A stretch of 64,000 nucleotides of DNA from Aquiflexum lacus (GCF_015476655.1 NZ_JABFHF010000031.1:1-64000), one strand, 5' to 3'; positions 44,743 through 54,173 are shown, numbered from the stretch's first letter. Notes: generated by a model from the letters alone, not told the origin. Numbers and translations are program-made.

Positions 44743-45777
44743 ATGAGTAAAAACAAATCAAAAATCGGAGTTTTATTGGTCAATTTAGGAACACCTGACA
44801 GCACAGCCACAGCCGACGTCAGGAAATACCTGAGAGAATTTTTGATGGATTGGAGGGTAATTGATTTTCCATTTATTCCAAGGTGGATGTTGGTCAATTT
44901 GATCATTGCTCCGTTTCGGGCGCCCAAATCAGCCAAAGAATACCGCAAACTATGGACAGATAGGGGTTCTCCTTTGCTTTTTCACACGGAAGACTTACGT
45001 GATAAACTGATACAGAAATTGGACCCTGAAAAATATGTCGTCGCCATGGGGATGCGCTATCAGACACCAAGTATCGAAGAGGGGCTGAAAAAACTCAATG
45101 GTGCCAATGTCAGTAAGATTATTGTGCTGCCATTATTCCCCCAATATGCATCAGCCACCAACGGTTCGGTAGTGGACAAAGTAATGGAACTTGCAAAGGA
45201 ATGGCAGATTATTCCCAATATTACTTTTATCAACAATTTTGTGGAGCATCCTCTTTTCTTGGAGGCATGGACTGAATTGGGTAAGGAAATGATGGAAAAG
45301 TCAGAATATGACATGTTTTTATTTTCTTATCACGGCTTGCCCGAAAGACAGATCAGGAAAGGTTCTGTCGATGGTTATTGCCAATTGAGTGATAAATGTT
45401 GCGGTAATTATACCAAGAAAAACCAATTCTGTTATAGAGGGCAATGTTTTTATACCACCCGATTATTGGCCGAAAAACTACAGCTTCCGAATGATAAGGT
45501 AATGACCTGTTTCCAGTCCCGATTGGGCAAAGATCCTTGGATTAAACCTTACACAGAAGATGTGATCAAGGAATTAGCTTCAAAAGGAGTGAAAAAAGTA
45601 CTCGTTTTCTCACCTGCCTTTGTAGCGGATTGCTTGGAAACCACGGTGGAGGTAGGTGAAGAGTATAAGGAAGAATTCGAGGAATTGGGCGGTGAAAAAT
45701 GGGATCTTGTCCCAAGTCTGAATTCAGGTGATACTTGGGTTGCCTGTGTCAAGGATTTGGTAGAACAGAATTCGTAA
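44743..45777 (+). CDS. hemH: Ferrochelatase
   Basis: The 344-residue enzyme inserts Fe2+ into the porphyrin ring in the last steps of heme synthesis. Family motifs are GVLLVNLGTPDS at the N-terminus, MRYQTPSIEEGL, the catalytic His region FLFSYHGLPERQIRKG, and VFSPAFVADCLETTVEVG near the end. A four-plus-Cys block (GYCQLSDKCCGNY, then NQFCYRGQCF) fits the iron-sulfur or Cys-rich ferrochelatase subgroup. The start was chosen from the promoter position and from the family N-terminus MSKNKSK; the ATG at 44734 is an alternative. Confidence 0.94.
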   Translation: MSKNKSKIGVLLVNLGTPDSTATADVRKYLREFLMDWRVIDFPFIPRWMLVNLIIAPFRAPKSAKEYRKLWTDRGSPLLFHTEDLRDKLIQKLDPEKYVVAMGMRYQTPSIEEGLKKLNGANVSKIIVLPLFPQYASATNGSVVDKVMELAKEWQIIPNITFINNFVEHPLFLEAWTELGKEMMEKSEYDMFLFSYHGLPERQIRKGSVDGYCQLSDKCCGNYTKKNQFCYRGQCFYTTRLLAEKLQLPNDKVMTCFQSRLGKDPWIKPYTEDVIKELASKGVKKVLVFSPAFVADCLETTVEVGEEYKEEFEELGGEKWDLVPSLNSGDTWVACVKDLVEQNS

Positions 45778-45880
45778 GAGGTTTAAGGTTGGAAAGAAGG
45801 GAGGGGATTTAATTTTAAAATTGAAACATTTTAAAATTGAAAAATCATCCCTCAATTGCCGTTTTCCCCCTTTATCCTTT

Positions 45881-45960
45881 CTCCCTTCTTGTTGTTTTCT
45901 TGTTTCTAAATTCTCATCTCTCGACTCTAAACTCTCGCTTCTCGCTTCCCGGCACTCATC
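45881..45960 (-). repeat. Purine-rich intergenic repeat, copy 1
   Basis: Read on the minus strand this stretch contains GAAGCGAGAAGCGAGAG, then TTTAGAGTCGAGAGATGAGA and AAACAAGAAAAC. The same degenerate GAAGCGAGAAGCGAGA word family recurs at 52425-52575 and 63890-64000. It lies between hemH and the MFS gene and encodes nothing recognisable. Confidence 0.55.
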
Positions 45961-45975
45961 CTCACAACCACAAAC

Positions 45976-47166
45976 TTGAAAAACCTGTCTACTCTCCCCC
46001 CGTCATTTTACCAAAAAACCTGGTTCCTGATATTGGGGATATTGTTGGTTTCTTTCAATCTACGGCCCTCCATCACCGCGATTGGTCCCTTGATTCCCCT
46101 TATACGGGAAGATCTTGGCCTTTCCAATGGCTGGGCAGGATTTCTCACTACGCTGCCTCTTTTGACATTTGCGACATTTTCACTTTTCTCTGCAGCTATT
46201 GGGAAAAGATTGGGTAATTCAAAGGCTATTTTATTTGCACTTATTTTACTAACAATAGGAACGGTTGTAAGGATTTTGGGTGGTTCCTTCCTACTATTTC
46301 TGGGAACAGGCTTGACGGGAATTGGTATAGTAATCTGCAATGTTTTGCTGATTCCATTTATTAAAAACATGTTACCCTCTAAAATAGGATTGGTTACAGC
46401 TGTATATACCACCGGAATGACCATGTTTGCCGCAATTGCTTCGGGAATTTCAGCACCCTTGGCTTTGGACTTGGGTTTGGGCTGGAGAGGGTCATTGTTT
46501 TCTTGGATAGGACTCTTGCTGATTGGGATTTTGGTTTGGTTTCCACAAATGAAAAACCATCCTGTCGATAGAAATAAAAGAGACAATCATACTAAGGTGA
46601 ATGTCTGGAAATCAAGATTGGCATGGAACATCAGCCTATTTATGGGTGTACAGTCTTTGCTGTTTTTTACCTTGATTGCATGGCTGCCGGACATGATGAT
46701 TTCTAGGGGGCTTTCTCCTGTTGAGGCAGGACTGCTTGTCTCTCTGATGCAGATTATTGGTTTGAGCGGTTCCTTTTTTGCTCCGATAATCGCAGTTAAA
46801 TTCAGAGATCAAGTAGGTATTATTTGGATATTGGGTCTAATGTATTTAGTCGGATTTTCAAGTTTGTTTTCCATGACACTCTGGGTCAATTATATTGGAC
46901 TTGGTATTGTTGGATTGGGTTTGGGTTCAAGCGTTTCGATGGCTTATACATTGATTGGATTGAGAACAGATCATGAAAAAACAACCGCTTCACTTTCAGG
47001 AATGGTGCAATCTACCGGATATTATTTGGCAGCCTTGGGCCCATTACTTTTTGGGATTTCCTTTGATATTTTCCAAAACTGGGATTTTCTGATTTATCTT
47101 ACACTAATCTGCTCGGTGTTGTTTATTTATTTTGGGGCCAAATCGGGAGAATCAAGGGTGATTTAG
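45976..47166 (+). CDS. MFS transporter, CynX/NimT type
   Basis: The 396-residue protein has 12 predicted helices and the CynX-like N-terminus LLVSFNLRPSITAIGPLIPL followed by IREDLGLSNGWAGFLTTLP. Relatives export or import small anions or antibiotics such as cyanate and nitroimidazoles; the substrate here cannot be told. The start codon appears to be TTG at 45976, placed right after a purine/pyrimidine-rich repeat. An ATG start is not available close to the first helix. Confidence 0.85.
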   Translation: MKNLSTLPPSFYQKTWFLILGILLVSFNLRPSITAIGPLIPLIREDLGLSNGWAGFLTTLPLLTFATFSLFSAAIGKRLGNSKAILFALILLTIGTVVRILGGSFLLFLGTGLTGIGIVICNVLLIPFIKNMLPSKIGLVTAVYTTGMTMFAAIASGISAPLALDLGLGWRGSLFSWIGLLLIGILVWFPQMKNHPVDRNKRDNHTKVNVWKSRLAWNISLFMGVQSLLFFTLIAWLPDMMISRGLSPVEAGLLVSLMQIIGLSGSFFAPIIAVKFRDQVGIIWILGLMYLVGFSSLFSMTLWVNYIGLGIVGLGLGSSVSMAYTLIGLRTDHEKTTASLSGMVQSTGYYLAALGPLLFGISFDIFQNWDFLIYLTLICSVLFIYFGAKSGESRVI

Positions 47167-47255
47167 TCGATCCCTATTTATCCCCAATAATCCAGTAATT
47201 CCTATTTCGATTGAAGGAAGGTGTTACCTTTGCAGGAAAAATAACCCTTCCTGTC

Positions 47256-47858
47256 ATGCAAGAATATTTTACCGCCCTAGGTATCCCCAAAGAAGTATTT
47301 GATTATCTGATTATGCCATTGTTGATTTTTTCTGCACGGGTGGTGGATGTGTCCATCAATACACTCAGGATCATGTTCGTCCTTAATGGTAAAAAGAAGG
47401 TGGCTCCAATTCTTGGGTTCTTTGAGGCCATGATTTGGTTGTTGGCCATAGGACAGATCTTCCAAAATATCAACAACCCTATGTCCTATGTAGCTTATGC
47501 AGGTGGGTTTGCCATGGGAACATTTGTAGGAATGACGATCGAAGAGAAATTGGCTTTGGGAAGGGTTTTGGTACGTGTAATCACGCCCGAACCTATGCCT
47601 GATTTGATTGAGTACATGAAAGACAGAAATTATAGATTTACAAGTGTAGGTGCTGAAGGAAGATATGGAAAAGTCAACTTACTGTTTACTGTAATGAAAA
47701 GAGAAGATTTGCAGAAGTATATAGAAAAAGTAAGAACCCTAAATGATAAGGCATTTTATACCATCGAAAGTGTCAAAAGGATAAGTGAAGATGATCTTAA
47801 TGTGATGGAAGACCGGCCAAGATTTACGACTAAGGTTTGGAGCAGGTTGAGGAAGTAG
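47256..47858 (+). CDS. DUF2179/DUF5698 (UPF0316) membrane protein
   Basis: From the ATG at 47256 it has 200 residues. Three N-terminal hydrophobic segments (YLIMPLLIFSARVVDVS, VAPILGFFEAMIWLLAIGQI, VAYAGGFAMGTFVGMTIEE) are followed by a soluble DUF2179 domain (about 105-185; YRFTSVGAEGRYGKVNLLFT). This is the UPF0316 family, of unknown function. The longer frame from 47211 begins with TTG and adds 15 residues unlike the family. A convergent terminator follows at 47964-48003. Confidence 0.85.
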   Translation: MQEYFTALGIPKEVFDYLIMPLLIFSARVVDVSINTLRIMFVLNGKKKVAPILGFFEAMIWLLAIGQIFQNINNPMSYVAYAGGFAMGTFVGMTIEEKLALGRVLVRVITPEPMPDLIEYMKDRNYRFTSVGAEGRYGKVNLLFTVMKREDLQKYIEKVRTLNDKAFYTIESVKRISEDDLNVMEDRPRFTTKVWSRLRK

Positions 47859-47963
47859 GTGATTAGAATAGATATTTGTTGATAATTGATATTAGGATAT
47901 TATCCTGCACTTTGAGCTTTTTATAGATTAGAGCAATAAGGCTAGAAATATTATCCAAAAAAA

Positions 47964-48003
47964 TACCTGATTAAATCGCTTTTAAGCCGATTTTAATCAG
48001 GTA
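47964..48003. terminator. Long hairpin between convergent genes
   Basis: TACCTGATTAAA (47964-47975) pairs with TTTAATCAGGTA (47992-48003), and the stem continues inward with TCG/CGA and a GCTTTTAAGC core. On the minus strand it is followed by a T run, so it ends at least the META lipoprotein transcript, and probably also the DUF2179 transcript from the other side. Confidence 0.75.
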
Positions 48004-48032
48004 ATCAAAATTTCAAACTCTTCGAAAGAGAA

Positions 48033-48455
48033 TTATTTAGCCTGTGGAAGGAAACTCATCAATTCCTTGGCACCGTCTAGAAGTGTCAGTTTGTCTTTGC
48101 TAACTTTAAAATTACTGACCTGACCCAGAGCTGAGAGGAATTCACTTTCACCACCGCCCTGACATGCCTTTTTAGTCATAGCTCCGGGATCTAGGTTTAT
48201 GCCTTTTCCATCTAATTTGAACGCACCATTAAAATCGTTGCAACCTGTAGAACCTGCCAATTTTCCCCCATCCATAAAATTCAAAGAAGGAATTCCGCTT
48301 AGAAATTTTGCAGGATCAAGTGCTTTGCCCATCAAAGAATTCAACATCCAATTATTGCCGGTCAAAAGGCTCATGGGATTTAAATTACCAACCGAACTAC
48401 AGGAAGAGAAACTTAAAATTAGGGTAAGAATCAGAATGCTAGATAATTTTTTCAT
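48033..48455 (-). CDS. META domain lipoprotein (HslJ-like)
   Basis: The 140 residues from Met3 of the frame start with a lipoprotein signal (MKKLSSILILTLILSFSSCS, probable lipid-anchor Cys20). The META domain follows with NNWMLNSLMGKALD, FMDGGKLAGSTGCNDFNGAF and KKACQGGGESEFLSALGQVS. HslJ/META proteins are linked to stress or novobiocin resistance in other bacteria. It is a single leftward gene ending at the convergent hairpin. Confidence 0.88.
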   Translation of the reverse strand: MKKLSSILILTLILSFSSCSSVGNLNPMSLLTGNNWMLNSLMGKALDPAKFLSGIPSLNFMDGGKLAGSTGCNDFNGAFKLDGKGINLDPGAMTKKACQGGGESEFLSALGQVSNFKVSKDKLTLLDGAKELMSFLPQAK

Positions 48456-48471
48456 AATCAAATTTGTTTAA

Positions 48472-48769
48472 GTTACTTTTTGGATAAAATGATAAGTTAA
48501 AGTAAATATAAAATTTAAAACATTACATTTTTAATCGAAACAATTGTTTAATCAAATCATAATCTTATTGTAGAATTTCAACCCCCTCGGTGACATTTTG
48601 TTTACGGAAATAGGTAATTGATATCAATATTTTATATTCCATCTATATTTAGAGCGCTGTCCCAAATAATATTTTGACCTGATTCTTAATAAAGCATTAA
48701 AATTTTACCAACTCATTTGTTTAAATGATAATAAATAGACAATTACCTTGAAAAAACAACAAAAACATT
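48472..48769. other. Non-coding AT-rich stretch upstream of the thr leader
   Basis: The 298 bases between the META lipoprotein gene and the thr promoter are AT rich. I see no conserved ORF on either strand, no RNA gene and no repeat here. Confidence 0.5.
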
Positions 48770-48800
48770 TTTGCTTTTCGGGAAATTGTCCTTAAGATTG
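48770..48800 (+). promoter_or_regulatory. Promoter of the threonine operon
   Basis: TTTG at 48770-48773 is followed after 19 bases by TAAGATTG (48793-48800), one mismatch from the Bacteroidota -7 consensus. The predicted transcription start near 48807 falls 14 bases before the leader peptide start codon. Confidence 0.55.
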
Positions 48801-48820
48801 TTCCATCAAAAAAACAGACT

Positions 48821-48937
48821 ATGTTTTTCACAGCCAATGACACCATTATCAAAAACTTCTTCAGCACCTTTGCTGTTGAAAGCTGTGCCTTTGGTATTTC
48901 CAATACCACTTTTTTTTCTACCACCATTACGGGTTAA
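48821..48937 (+). CDS. thr operon leader peptide
   Basis: The 38-codon frame starts with ATG at 48821 and ends with TAA at 48935. Its end reads NTTFFSTTITG, very close in style to the E. coli ThrL run of Thr and Ile codons, and it contains eight Thr and four Ile in total. The stop codon lies in a small hairpin (ACGGG, TTAATT, CCCGT at 48929-48944). The leader sits 95 bases upstream of thrA. Ribosome stalling at the Thr codons when charged tRNA-Thr is scarce should control expression of thrABC. Confidence 0.75.
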   Translation: MFFTANDTIIKNFFSTFAVESCAFGISNTTFFSTTITG

Positions 48938-48988
48938 TTCCCGTCTTCAACCTACATATAGACCCTTTGCCATAAGGTCCGGATCGGA
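48929..48988 (+). promoter_or_regulatory. Leader hairpins of the thr attenuator
   Basis: The hairpin ACGGG/CCCGT (48929-48944) overlaps the leader stop codon. A second, GACC(C)TT pairing with AAGGTC around 48962-48979, lies downstream. No T run follows, so the mechanism is not a textbook intrinsic terminator; Rho-dependent termination or control of translation is possible. Confidence 0.4.
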
Positions 48989-49032
48989 TCGATGAAAAAT
49001 ATTATATATCCCAAAAAGAAAAACCAATTTTT

Positions 49033-51486
49033 ATGAAAATCTTAAAATTCGGAGGATCATCAGTAGCCAATCAGGAAAATATCCAAAAGGTTTTTCAGAT
49101 TTTGAAAAACCAGTTTCAACAGGAAGAAATTGCAGTGGTGTTTTCTGCATTGGGAGGTGTCACGGAAGTTTTACTTCAAAGTGCTCATAAAGCCAAAGAA
49201 GGTGATAAATCCTATGTAGAGGAAATCAAGGTTCTTGAAAACAGGCATTACGACCTGGTTAGAAAAATGATTCCAATTCAACAACAATCCACTGTGCTTA
49301 CCTATGTGAAAGTGCGCTTCAATGAACTTGAGGATTTATTTCATGGGATTTATTTGATCAAAGAATGTTCGCTCAAGAGTTTGGATTATGTGGGGAGTTT
49401 TGGGGAAAGACTATCAGCCTTTATTCTTGCTGAGGTCTTAAAAGTAGAAGGTTTACCTGCACATTTCTTGGATGCGAGAGAGGTAATCCGAACCAATAAT
49501 AGATATGGTAATGCCAAGGTGGATTTCCCGGTCACCAATGATCTGATTCAGGATTATTTTCATCAGCATGAAGGACTCAAAGTCATTACAGGTTTTATAG
49601 CTTCCACTGAAAAAGGAGAAACGACTACTTTGGGAAGAAGTGGCTCAGATTACACAGCAGCCATCTTTGCTTCTGCCCTCAATGCGGAATGTCTTGAGAT
49701 ATGGACTGATGTTTCCGGCGTGATGACTTCTGATCCAAGGTTGGTGTATTCGGCTTTTACGATCCCACAACTCACCTACAGTGAGGCAATGGAGTTGTCT
49801 CATTTTGGTGCTAAAGTAATTTTCCCGGCCACCATGCAGCCTGCCATGCGGAAGGGGATACCTATATATATCAAAAATACTTTCGCACCCGAGCATCCCG
49901 GCACCTTGATCAATAATGATACACCGAGCGGCAAATTGATAAAAGGGATTTCTTCCATGTCAGGGATTTCTCTTTTGAATATTGAAGGTGCAGGTTTGAT
50001 TGAGGTTGTTGGATTAAGCAGAAGGATATTTGGAGCATTGGCAGATGCAGGTATCAATGTGGTACTGATATCCCAAGCCTCTTCGGAGCACAGTATCTGT
50101 GTGGCCATCAAAACCATAGAGGTACCACTAGCCAAAGAAGCCATAGAAAAGGAGTTTATCTATGAAATTAAAAACTCAGAAATGGATCCGGTGGTCGTCG
50201 TTTCCAACATGGCAGTAGTAGCAGCTGTCGGTGAAAACATGAAACACAATCCCGGTGCAAGTGGCAGGATGTTCCAGGCTTTGGGTCGAAACAATGTCAA
50301 CGTCTATGCGATTGCACAGGGCAGCTCAGAATTGAACATTTCGGTAGTGGTGTCTCAAGCTGATTTGCAGAAAGCGCTCAATGCACTCCATGAAGCCTTT
50401 TTTCTTTCAGAAAACAAGGTGCTGCATGTGTTTTTAGTAGGTGTTGGGTTGATCGGAAAGGCATTGATCAAAATGATCTCCCTACAAAGAAAAAAATTGC
50501 AAAAAGAAAATGATCTGGATATTCAAATCCATGGGATTGCTAATTCAAGGTTTATGGCATTTGATGAAGATGGCTTTGACTTGCACAATTGCCCGGCACC
50601 TGAAGATGCTAAAGGAGCCAAACCCATGGATCTTAAAAAATTCATTTCTCAAATGGATGAAATGAATTTTTCAAATACGGTTTTTGTGGATTGTACGGCA
50701 AGTCAAGAATTGGCGGAAATTTACGAACATGTGCTTGAAGCCAAAATAGCTATCGTAACTCCAAATAAAAAGGCAAACTCCAGTTTCCTTGAAAATTACA
50801 AGGCATTGAAAAAACTGGCGTACAAGCGAGGGGTAAAGTTCTTATATGAAACAAATGTGGCCGCTGGCCTTCCTGTAATCAGTACCCTGCAGGATTTGAT
50901 GCTCAGTGGAGATAAGGTCCTTAAAATTGAGGCCGTACTTAGCGGATCCATGAATTATATATTCAGTGAACTGGAGAAAGGAGCGCCATTCAGTGAAGTG
51001 GTCAGAATAGCCAAAGAAAAAGGTTACACCGAACCGGATCCGAGAGATGACCTTAGTGGGATGGATGTGGGCCGGAAAATACTCATCCTCGGCAGGGAAG
51101 CTGAACAGGACCTGCATTTTGATAATATCTCCATCCAAAGCATGGTTCCTGAGGATTGCTTGGATATAGAAAATGTGGATGATTTTATGGAAAAGCTCAA
51201 GACACATGATGAAGAATTTGCCGGGATCTTGGAAGAAGCCAAAGCCAAAGGTGAAAAACTCAGGTTTATGGCAACATTGGAAAACGGAAAAGCGAAAGTG
51301 GGATTGAACTCTTTGGATAGCAGTCATCCTTTTTATACCCTTAAGGGCTCTGATAACATGATCTTGTTTACTACCGAACGTTACCATGATTATCCAATGA
51401 TCATCCGTGGTCCTGGTGCCGGGGCAGATGTGACTGCTGCGGGTGTTTTTGCCGATGTGATACGAATAGGTAATATTTCCAGATAA
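49033..51486 (+). CDS. thrA: Bifunctional aspartokinase / homoserine dehydrogenase
   Basis: The 817-residue fusion has an aspartokinase half (KFGGSSVANQEN at 3-14; TTLGRSGSDYTA near 200) with two ACT domains (about 310-460), then a homoserine dehydrogenase half (NAD-binding VFLVGVGLIGKALIKM, NKKANSS, and LYETNVAAGLPVISTLQDL). It catalyses the first and third steps from aspartate to threonine; the step between is performed by Asd, encoded at 58088-59077. ACT domains suggest feedback inhibition by threonine. It overlaps thrB by one base (TAATG). Confidence 0.96.
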   Translation: MKILKFGGSSVANQENIQKVFQILKNQFQQEEIAVVFSALGGVTEVLLQSAHKAKEGDKSYVEEIKVLENRHYDLVRKMIPIQQQSTVLTYVKVRFNELEDLFHGIYLIKECSLKSLDYVGSFGERLSAFILAEVLKVEGLPAHFLDAREVIRTNNRYGNAKVDFPVTNDLIQDYFHQHEGLKVITGFIASTEKGETTTLGRSGSDYTAAIFASALNAECLEIWTDVSGVMTSDPRLVYSAFTIPQLTYSEAMELSHFGAKVIFPATMQPAMRKGIPIYIKNTFAPEHPGTLINNDTPSGKLIKGISSMSGISLLNIEGAGLIEVVGLSRRIFGALADAGINVVLISQASSEHSICVAIKTIEVPLAKEAIEKEFIYEIKNSEMDPVVVVSNMAVVAAVGENMKHNPGASGRMFQALGRNNVNVYAIAQGSSELNISVVVSQADLQKALNALHEAFFLSENKVLHVFLVGVGLIGKALIKMISLQRKKLQKENDLDIQIHGIANSRFMAFDEDGFDLHNCPAPEDAKGAKPMDLKKFISQMDEMNFSNTVFVDCTASQELAEIYEHVLEAKIAIVTPNKKANSSFLENYKALKKLAYKRGVKFLYETNVAAGLPVISTLQDLMLSGDKVLKIEAVLSGSMNYIFSELEKGAPFSEVVRIAKEKGYTEPDPRDDLSGMDVGRKILILGREAEQDLHFDNISIQSMVPEDCLDIENVDDFMEKLKTHDEEFAGILEEAKAKGEKLRFMATLENGKAKVGLNSLDSSHPFYTLKGSDNMILFTTERYHDYPMIIRGPGAGADVTAAGVFADVIRIGNISR

Positions 51487-52418
51487 TGTCAAGATCCATC
51501 ACAGCCTTTGCGCCTGCTACTGTCGCCAATGTTTCATGTGGCTTTGATATCCTCGGGTTTGCCATAGATGGCATGGGGGACAAAGTTACTGTTACTTTCA
51601 ATGAACAAGAGAAAATTTGTGTCACTGGAATTACAGGAGATGGAGGAAAGTTGCCAATGGAGTCTGAGAAAAATACCTGTTCGGTAGCCATTCAGGCATT
51701 ATTGGACCGATTACGATCCTCACAGGGTATTGATATTTATTTGGAAAAAGGGTTGGCATTGGGTTCGGGGATGGGTTCCTCGGCTGCAAGTGCAGCGGCG
51801 GCTTTGATAGCAGCCAATATACTGTTGGGCGATCCATTTACCAAAGAGGAATTGGTTCCTTTTGCCATGGAGGCAGAGAGAATAGCCTGCGGATCCGCAC
51901 ATGCCGACAACGTGGCTCCTTCGATATTGGGTGGTTTTGTGTTGATAAGGGGCTATGAGCCTTTGGACATTGTGAAGTTGCCAGTTCCAAAAGGAATCTA
52001 TTGTACCTTAGTCCATCCGCATATCGAACTGAGAACATCTGATTCCAGAAGTGTATTGAGAAAACAGATTTCATTAAAGGAATCAACGGTCCAATCCGGA
52101 AATATCGCAGGATTTATTGCAGGTTTATATACCAGTGATTTTGGCTTGATCAGCAGGTCATTGAAAGATGTCATCGCTGAACCTTCCCGGGCACTTTTGA
52201 TACCGGGCTTCTATGAATTAAGGGATGCAATCAAGTCAATAGGTGCTTTGGGTTCCGGGATATCAGGTTCCGGGCCTACCATCTTCGTCCTATCTCCAAA
52301 TGGAGAAATAGCCCTTGAAGCCGGAGAAAAAGCCAAAGAAGTCTTCCACACCATCGGATTGGGAGCAGATGTCTATGTTTCGGAGGTGAATAATAGGGGG
52401 GCGTTTGTTTTGGGGTAG
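51486..52418 (+). CDS. thrB: Homoserine kinase
   Basis: The 310-residue GHMP kinase phosphorylates homoserine. Motifs are FAPATVANVSCGFDILGFAI at the N-terminus, the ATP-binding GLALGSGMGSSAASAAAAL, and GSGISGSGPTIFVLSP near the C-terminus. It is translationally coupled to thrA through a one-base overlap. A repeat-filled spacer of about 400 bases separates it from thrC. Confidence 0.96.
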   Translation: MSRSITAFAPATVANVSCGFDILGFAIDGMGDKVTVTFNEQEKICVTGITGDGGKLPMESEKNTCSVAIQALLDRLRSSQGIDIYLEKGLALGSGMGSSAASAAAALIAANILLGDPFTKEELVPFAMEAERIACGSAHADNVAPSILGGFVLIRGYEPLDIVKLPVPKGIYCTLVHPHIELRTSDSRSVLRKQISLKESTVQSGNIAGFIAGLYTSDFGLISRSLKDVIAEPSRALLIPGFYELRDAIKSIGALGSGISGSGPTIFVLSPNGEIALEAGEKAKEVFHTIGLGADVYVSEVNNRGAFVLG

Positions 52419-52822
52419 GGGTGAGATTTGAGATTTGAGACACAAGACGCAAGACTTAAGACACAAGAAGCGAGAAGCGAGATTTTAGAGCCAAAGCTTG
52501 TCCCGATGCTTTTATCGGGGAGTCAAGAGCCAAGAACCAAGAGAAGAGAAAGAAGAGCCAAGAAACAAGAATTAGGTGAAAACAGAATCAATGCCTGCCT
52601 ACTAATGACAGATTTTGAAATTGATGGTTTAGAACTACAAAAATCATTCGAATCTATATCAGGACTGTACCTTGTCACCTCGACGTCAGGAGAGGTCTGC
52701 AACCCTTCTTAATGTCGTTACCAATTCTGAACATTTACAAAATGTTCAAATCTCGAGGAGCCAAGAAATTAGAACAGATATTAATTATAGAAAGACAATT
52801 TTCCAATCCTAACCCAACCGCT
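52419..52822. repeat. Repeat-filled spacer between thrB and thrC (purine-rich repeat, copy 2)
   Basis: From 52425 to about 52575 the plus strand is an irregular array of purine-rich words: GACACAAGACGCAAGAC, then AGAAGCGAGAAGCGAGA, then GAGCCAAGAACCAAGAG. A hairpin, CCCGATGCTTTTATCGGG (52502-52519), is embedded. The remaining 240 bases hold no recognisable gene. The 94-codon frame through the repeat has a composition explained by the repeat alone. Confidence 0.6.
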
Positions 52823-54142
52823 ATGAACTTCTACAGCACCAACAACCCCAACCATATCGTCACCCTCAAAGAAGCTGTGGTCAAAGGACTTGCACCGGAT
52901 CAGGGATTGTATATGCCTGTTGATATTCCGGTGATGTCCAAAGAGTTTTTTGATAGGTTACCTGAAATGACCTTTAAGGAAATAGGTTATGAGGTGATTG
53001 GGACTCTTTTCGGAGATGAATTGAGTAAAGAGCAAATCAAGGAATTGGTGGATCATACCTTGGCATTTGATGCGCCATTGGTAGAGGTTGAAGATGGTAT
53101 TTATAGCCTTGAATTATTCCATGGGCCGACACTGGCTTTCAAGGATTTTGGAGCGAGGTTTTGTTCCAAATTGATGTCGATATTGATGGAGGGGGAAAGT
53201 AGGAAAGTTCGGGTCTTAGTCGCTACATCAGGGGATACAGGGAGTGCAGTGGCCAATGGGTTTTTCAAAGTAGATGGTGTGGAAGTCATTGTGCTTTATC
53301 CCAAAGGGAAGGTCAGCGAATTGCAGGAAAAGCAGTTTACCACTTTGGGTGAAAATGTAACTTCTATTGAAGTGGATGGTGTTTTTGATGATTGTCAGAC
53401 ATTGGTGAAGCAGGCCTTTTTGGATAAAGAACTCAATGAAAAGATGTTGTTGACCTCCGCCAATTCCATCAATGTTGCCAGATGGATTCCGCAATGCCTT
53501 TATTATTTCTATGCCATATCAAGACTTCCAAAATCAGATAGGAAAATTGCGGTTTCTGTTCCCAGTGGCAATTTCGGTAACCTAGGAGCAGGGATATTGG
53601 CTGAAAGAATGGGTTTGCCCATCGCCCAATTTATAGCCTCCACCAATATTAATAAGGTAGTACCAAACTTCCTGGAAGGAAGTCCTTTTGCATCCAAGCC
53701 TTCTATCGGTACCATCAGCAATAGCATGGACGTGGGTAATCCAAGCAACTTTTACAGGCTATTGGCACTTTATGGCAATGATGAAAAACAGTTCCGTGAA
53801 AAAGTAAAGGGTTTTTACTTTGATGACCAGGATACCCAAAATGCCATGATAAAAGTCAGAGATGCATCAGGCTATATCATGGATCCCCATGGTGCTGTGG
53901 GATATTTGGGTTTGAGAAATTTTATGAAAATGAATCCCGGAGAATATGTCGGTATTTTTCTTGAAACCGCCCATCCTGCCAAATTCAAATCCGTGGTCGA
54001 TGAAACCTTGGGCATTGACTTGCCGATTCCGGAAAGATTGAGGAAGTTTATGAAGGGTGAAAAGCAGGTTTTGGAGATGGGGAATGATTTTGGGGAGTTT
54101 AGGGTGTTTTTAACCACAGATTTCGCTGATGGTCACAGATAG
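52823..54142 (+). CDS. thrC: Threonine synthase
   Basis: The start at 52823 gives 439 residues beginning MNFYSTNNPNHIVTLKEAV, which matches the family N-terminus. A longer frame from 52712 adds 37 residues encoded by spacer. The PLP-binding lysine is Lys107 in HGPTLAFKDFGAR; VATSGDTGSAVANGF and SANSINVARWIPQ are also diagnostic. The enzyme converts O-phosphohomoserine to threonine. The last nine residues (TTDFADGHR) are encoded by a dispersed ACCACAGATTTC-type repeat, so the C-terminus has been altered, probably without effect. Confidence 0.95.
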   Translation: MNFYSTNNPNHIVTLKEAVVKGLAPDQGLYMPVDIPVMSKEFFDRLPEMTFKEIGYEVIGTLFGDELSKEQIKELVDHTLAFDAPLVEVEDGIYSLELFHGPTLAFKDFGARFCSKLMSILMEGESRKVRVLVATSGDTGSAVANGFFKVDGVEVIVLYPKGKVSELQEKQFTTLGENVTSIEVDGVFDDCQTLVKQAFLDKELNEKMLLTSANSINVARWIPQCLYYFYAISRLPKSDRKIAVSVPSGNFGNLGAGILAERMGLPIAQFIASTNINKVVPNFLEGSPFASKPSIGTISNSMDVGNPSNFYRLLALYGNDEKQFREKVKGFYFDDQDTQNAMIKVRDASGYIMDPHGAVGYLGLRNFMKMNPGEYVGIFLETAHPAKFKSVVDETLGIDLPIPERLRKFMKGEKQVLEMGNDFGEFRVFLTTDFADGHR

Positions 54143-54173
54143 ATTAAGTCAATAAATTTAAAAAAACGCCTAA

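Noticed and set aside
48771-48995. 74-codon ORF upstream of thrA
   Set aside because: It overlaps the promoter and the Thr-rich leader in another frame; the leader peptide frame explains the region better.
52428-52712. 94-codon ORF between thrB and thrC
   Set aside because: Most of it is translation of the purine-rich repeat, giving repeated Arg/Lys/Glu words without protein-like features.
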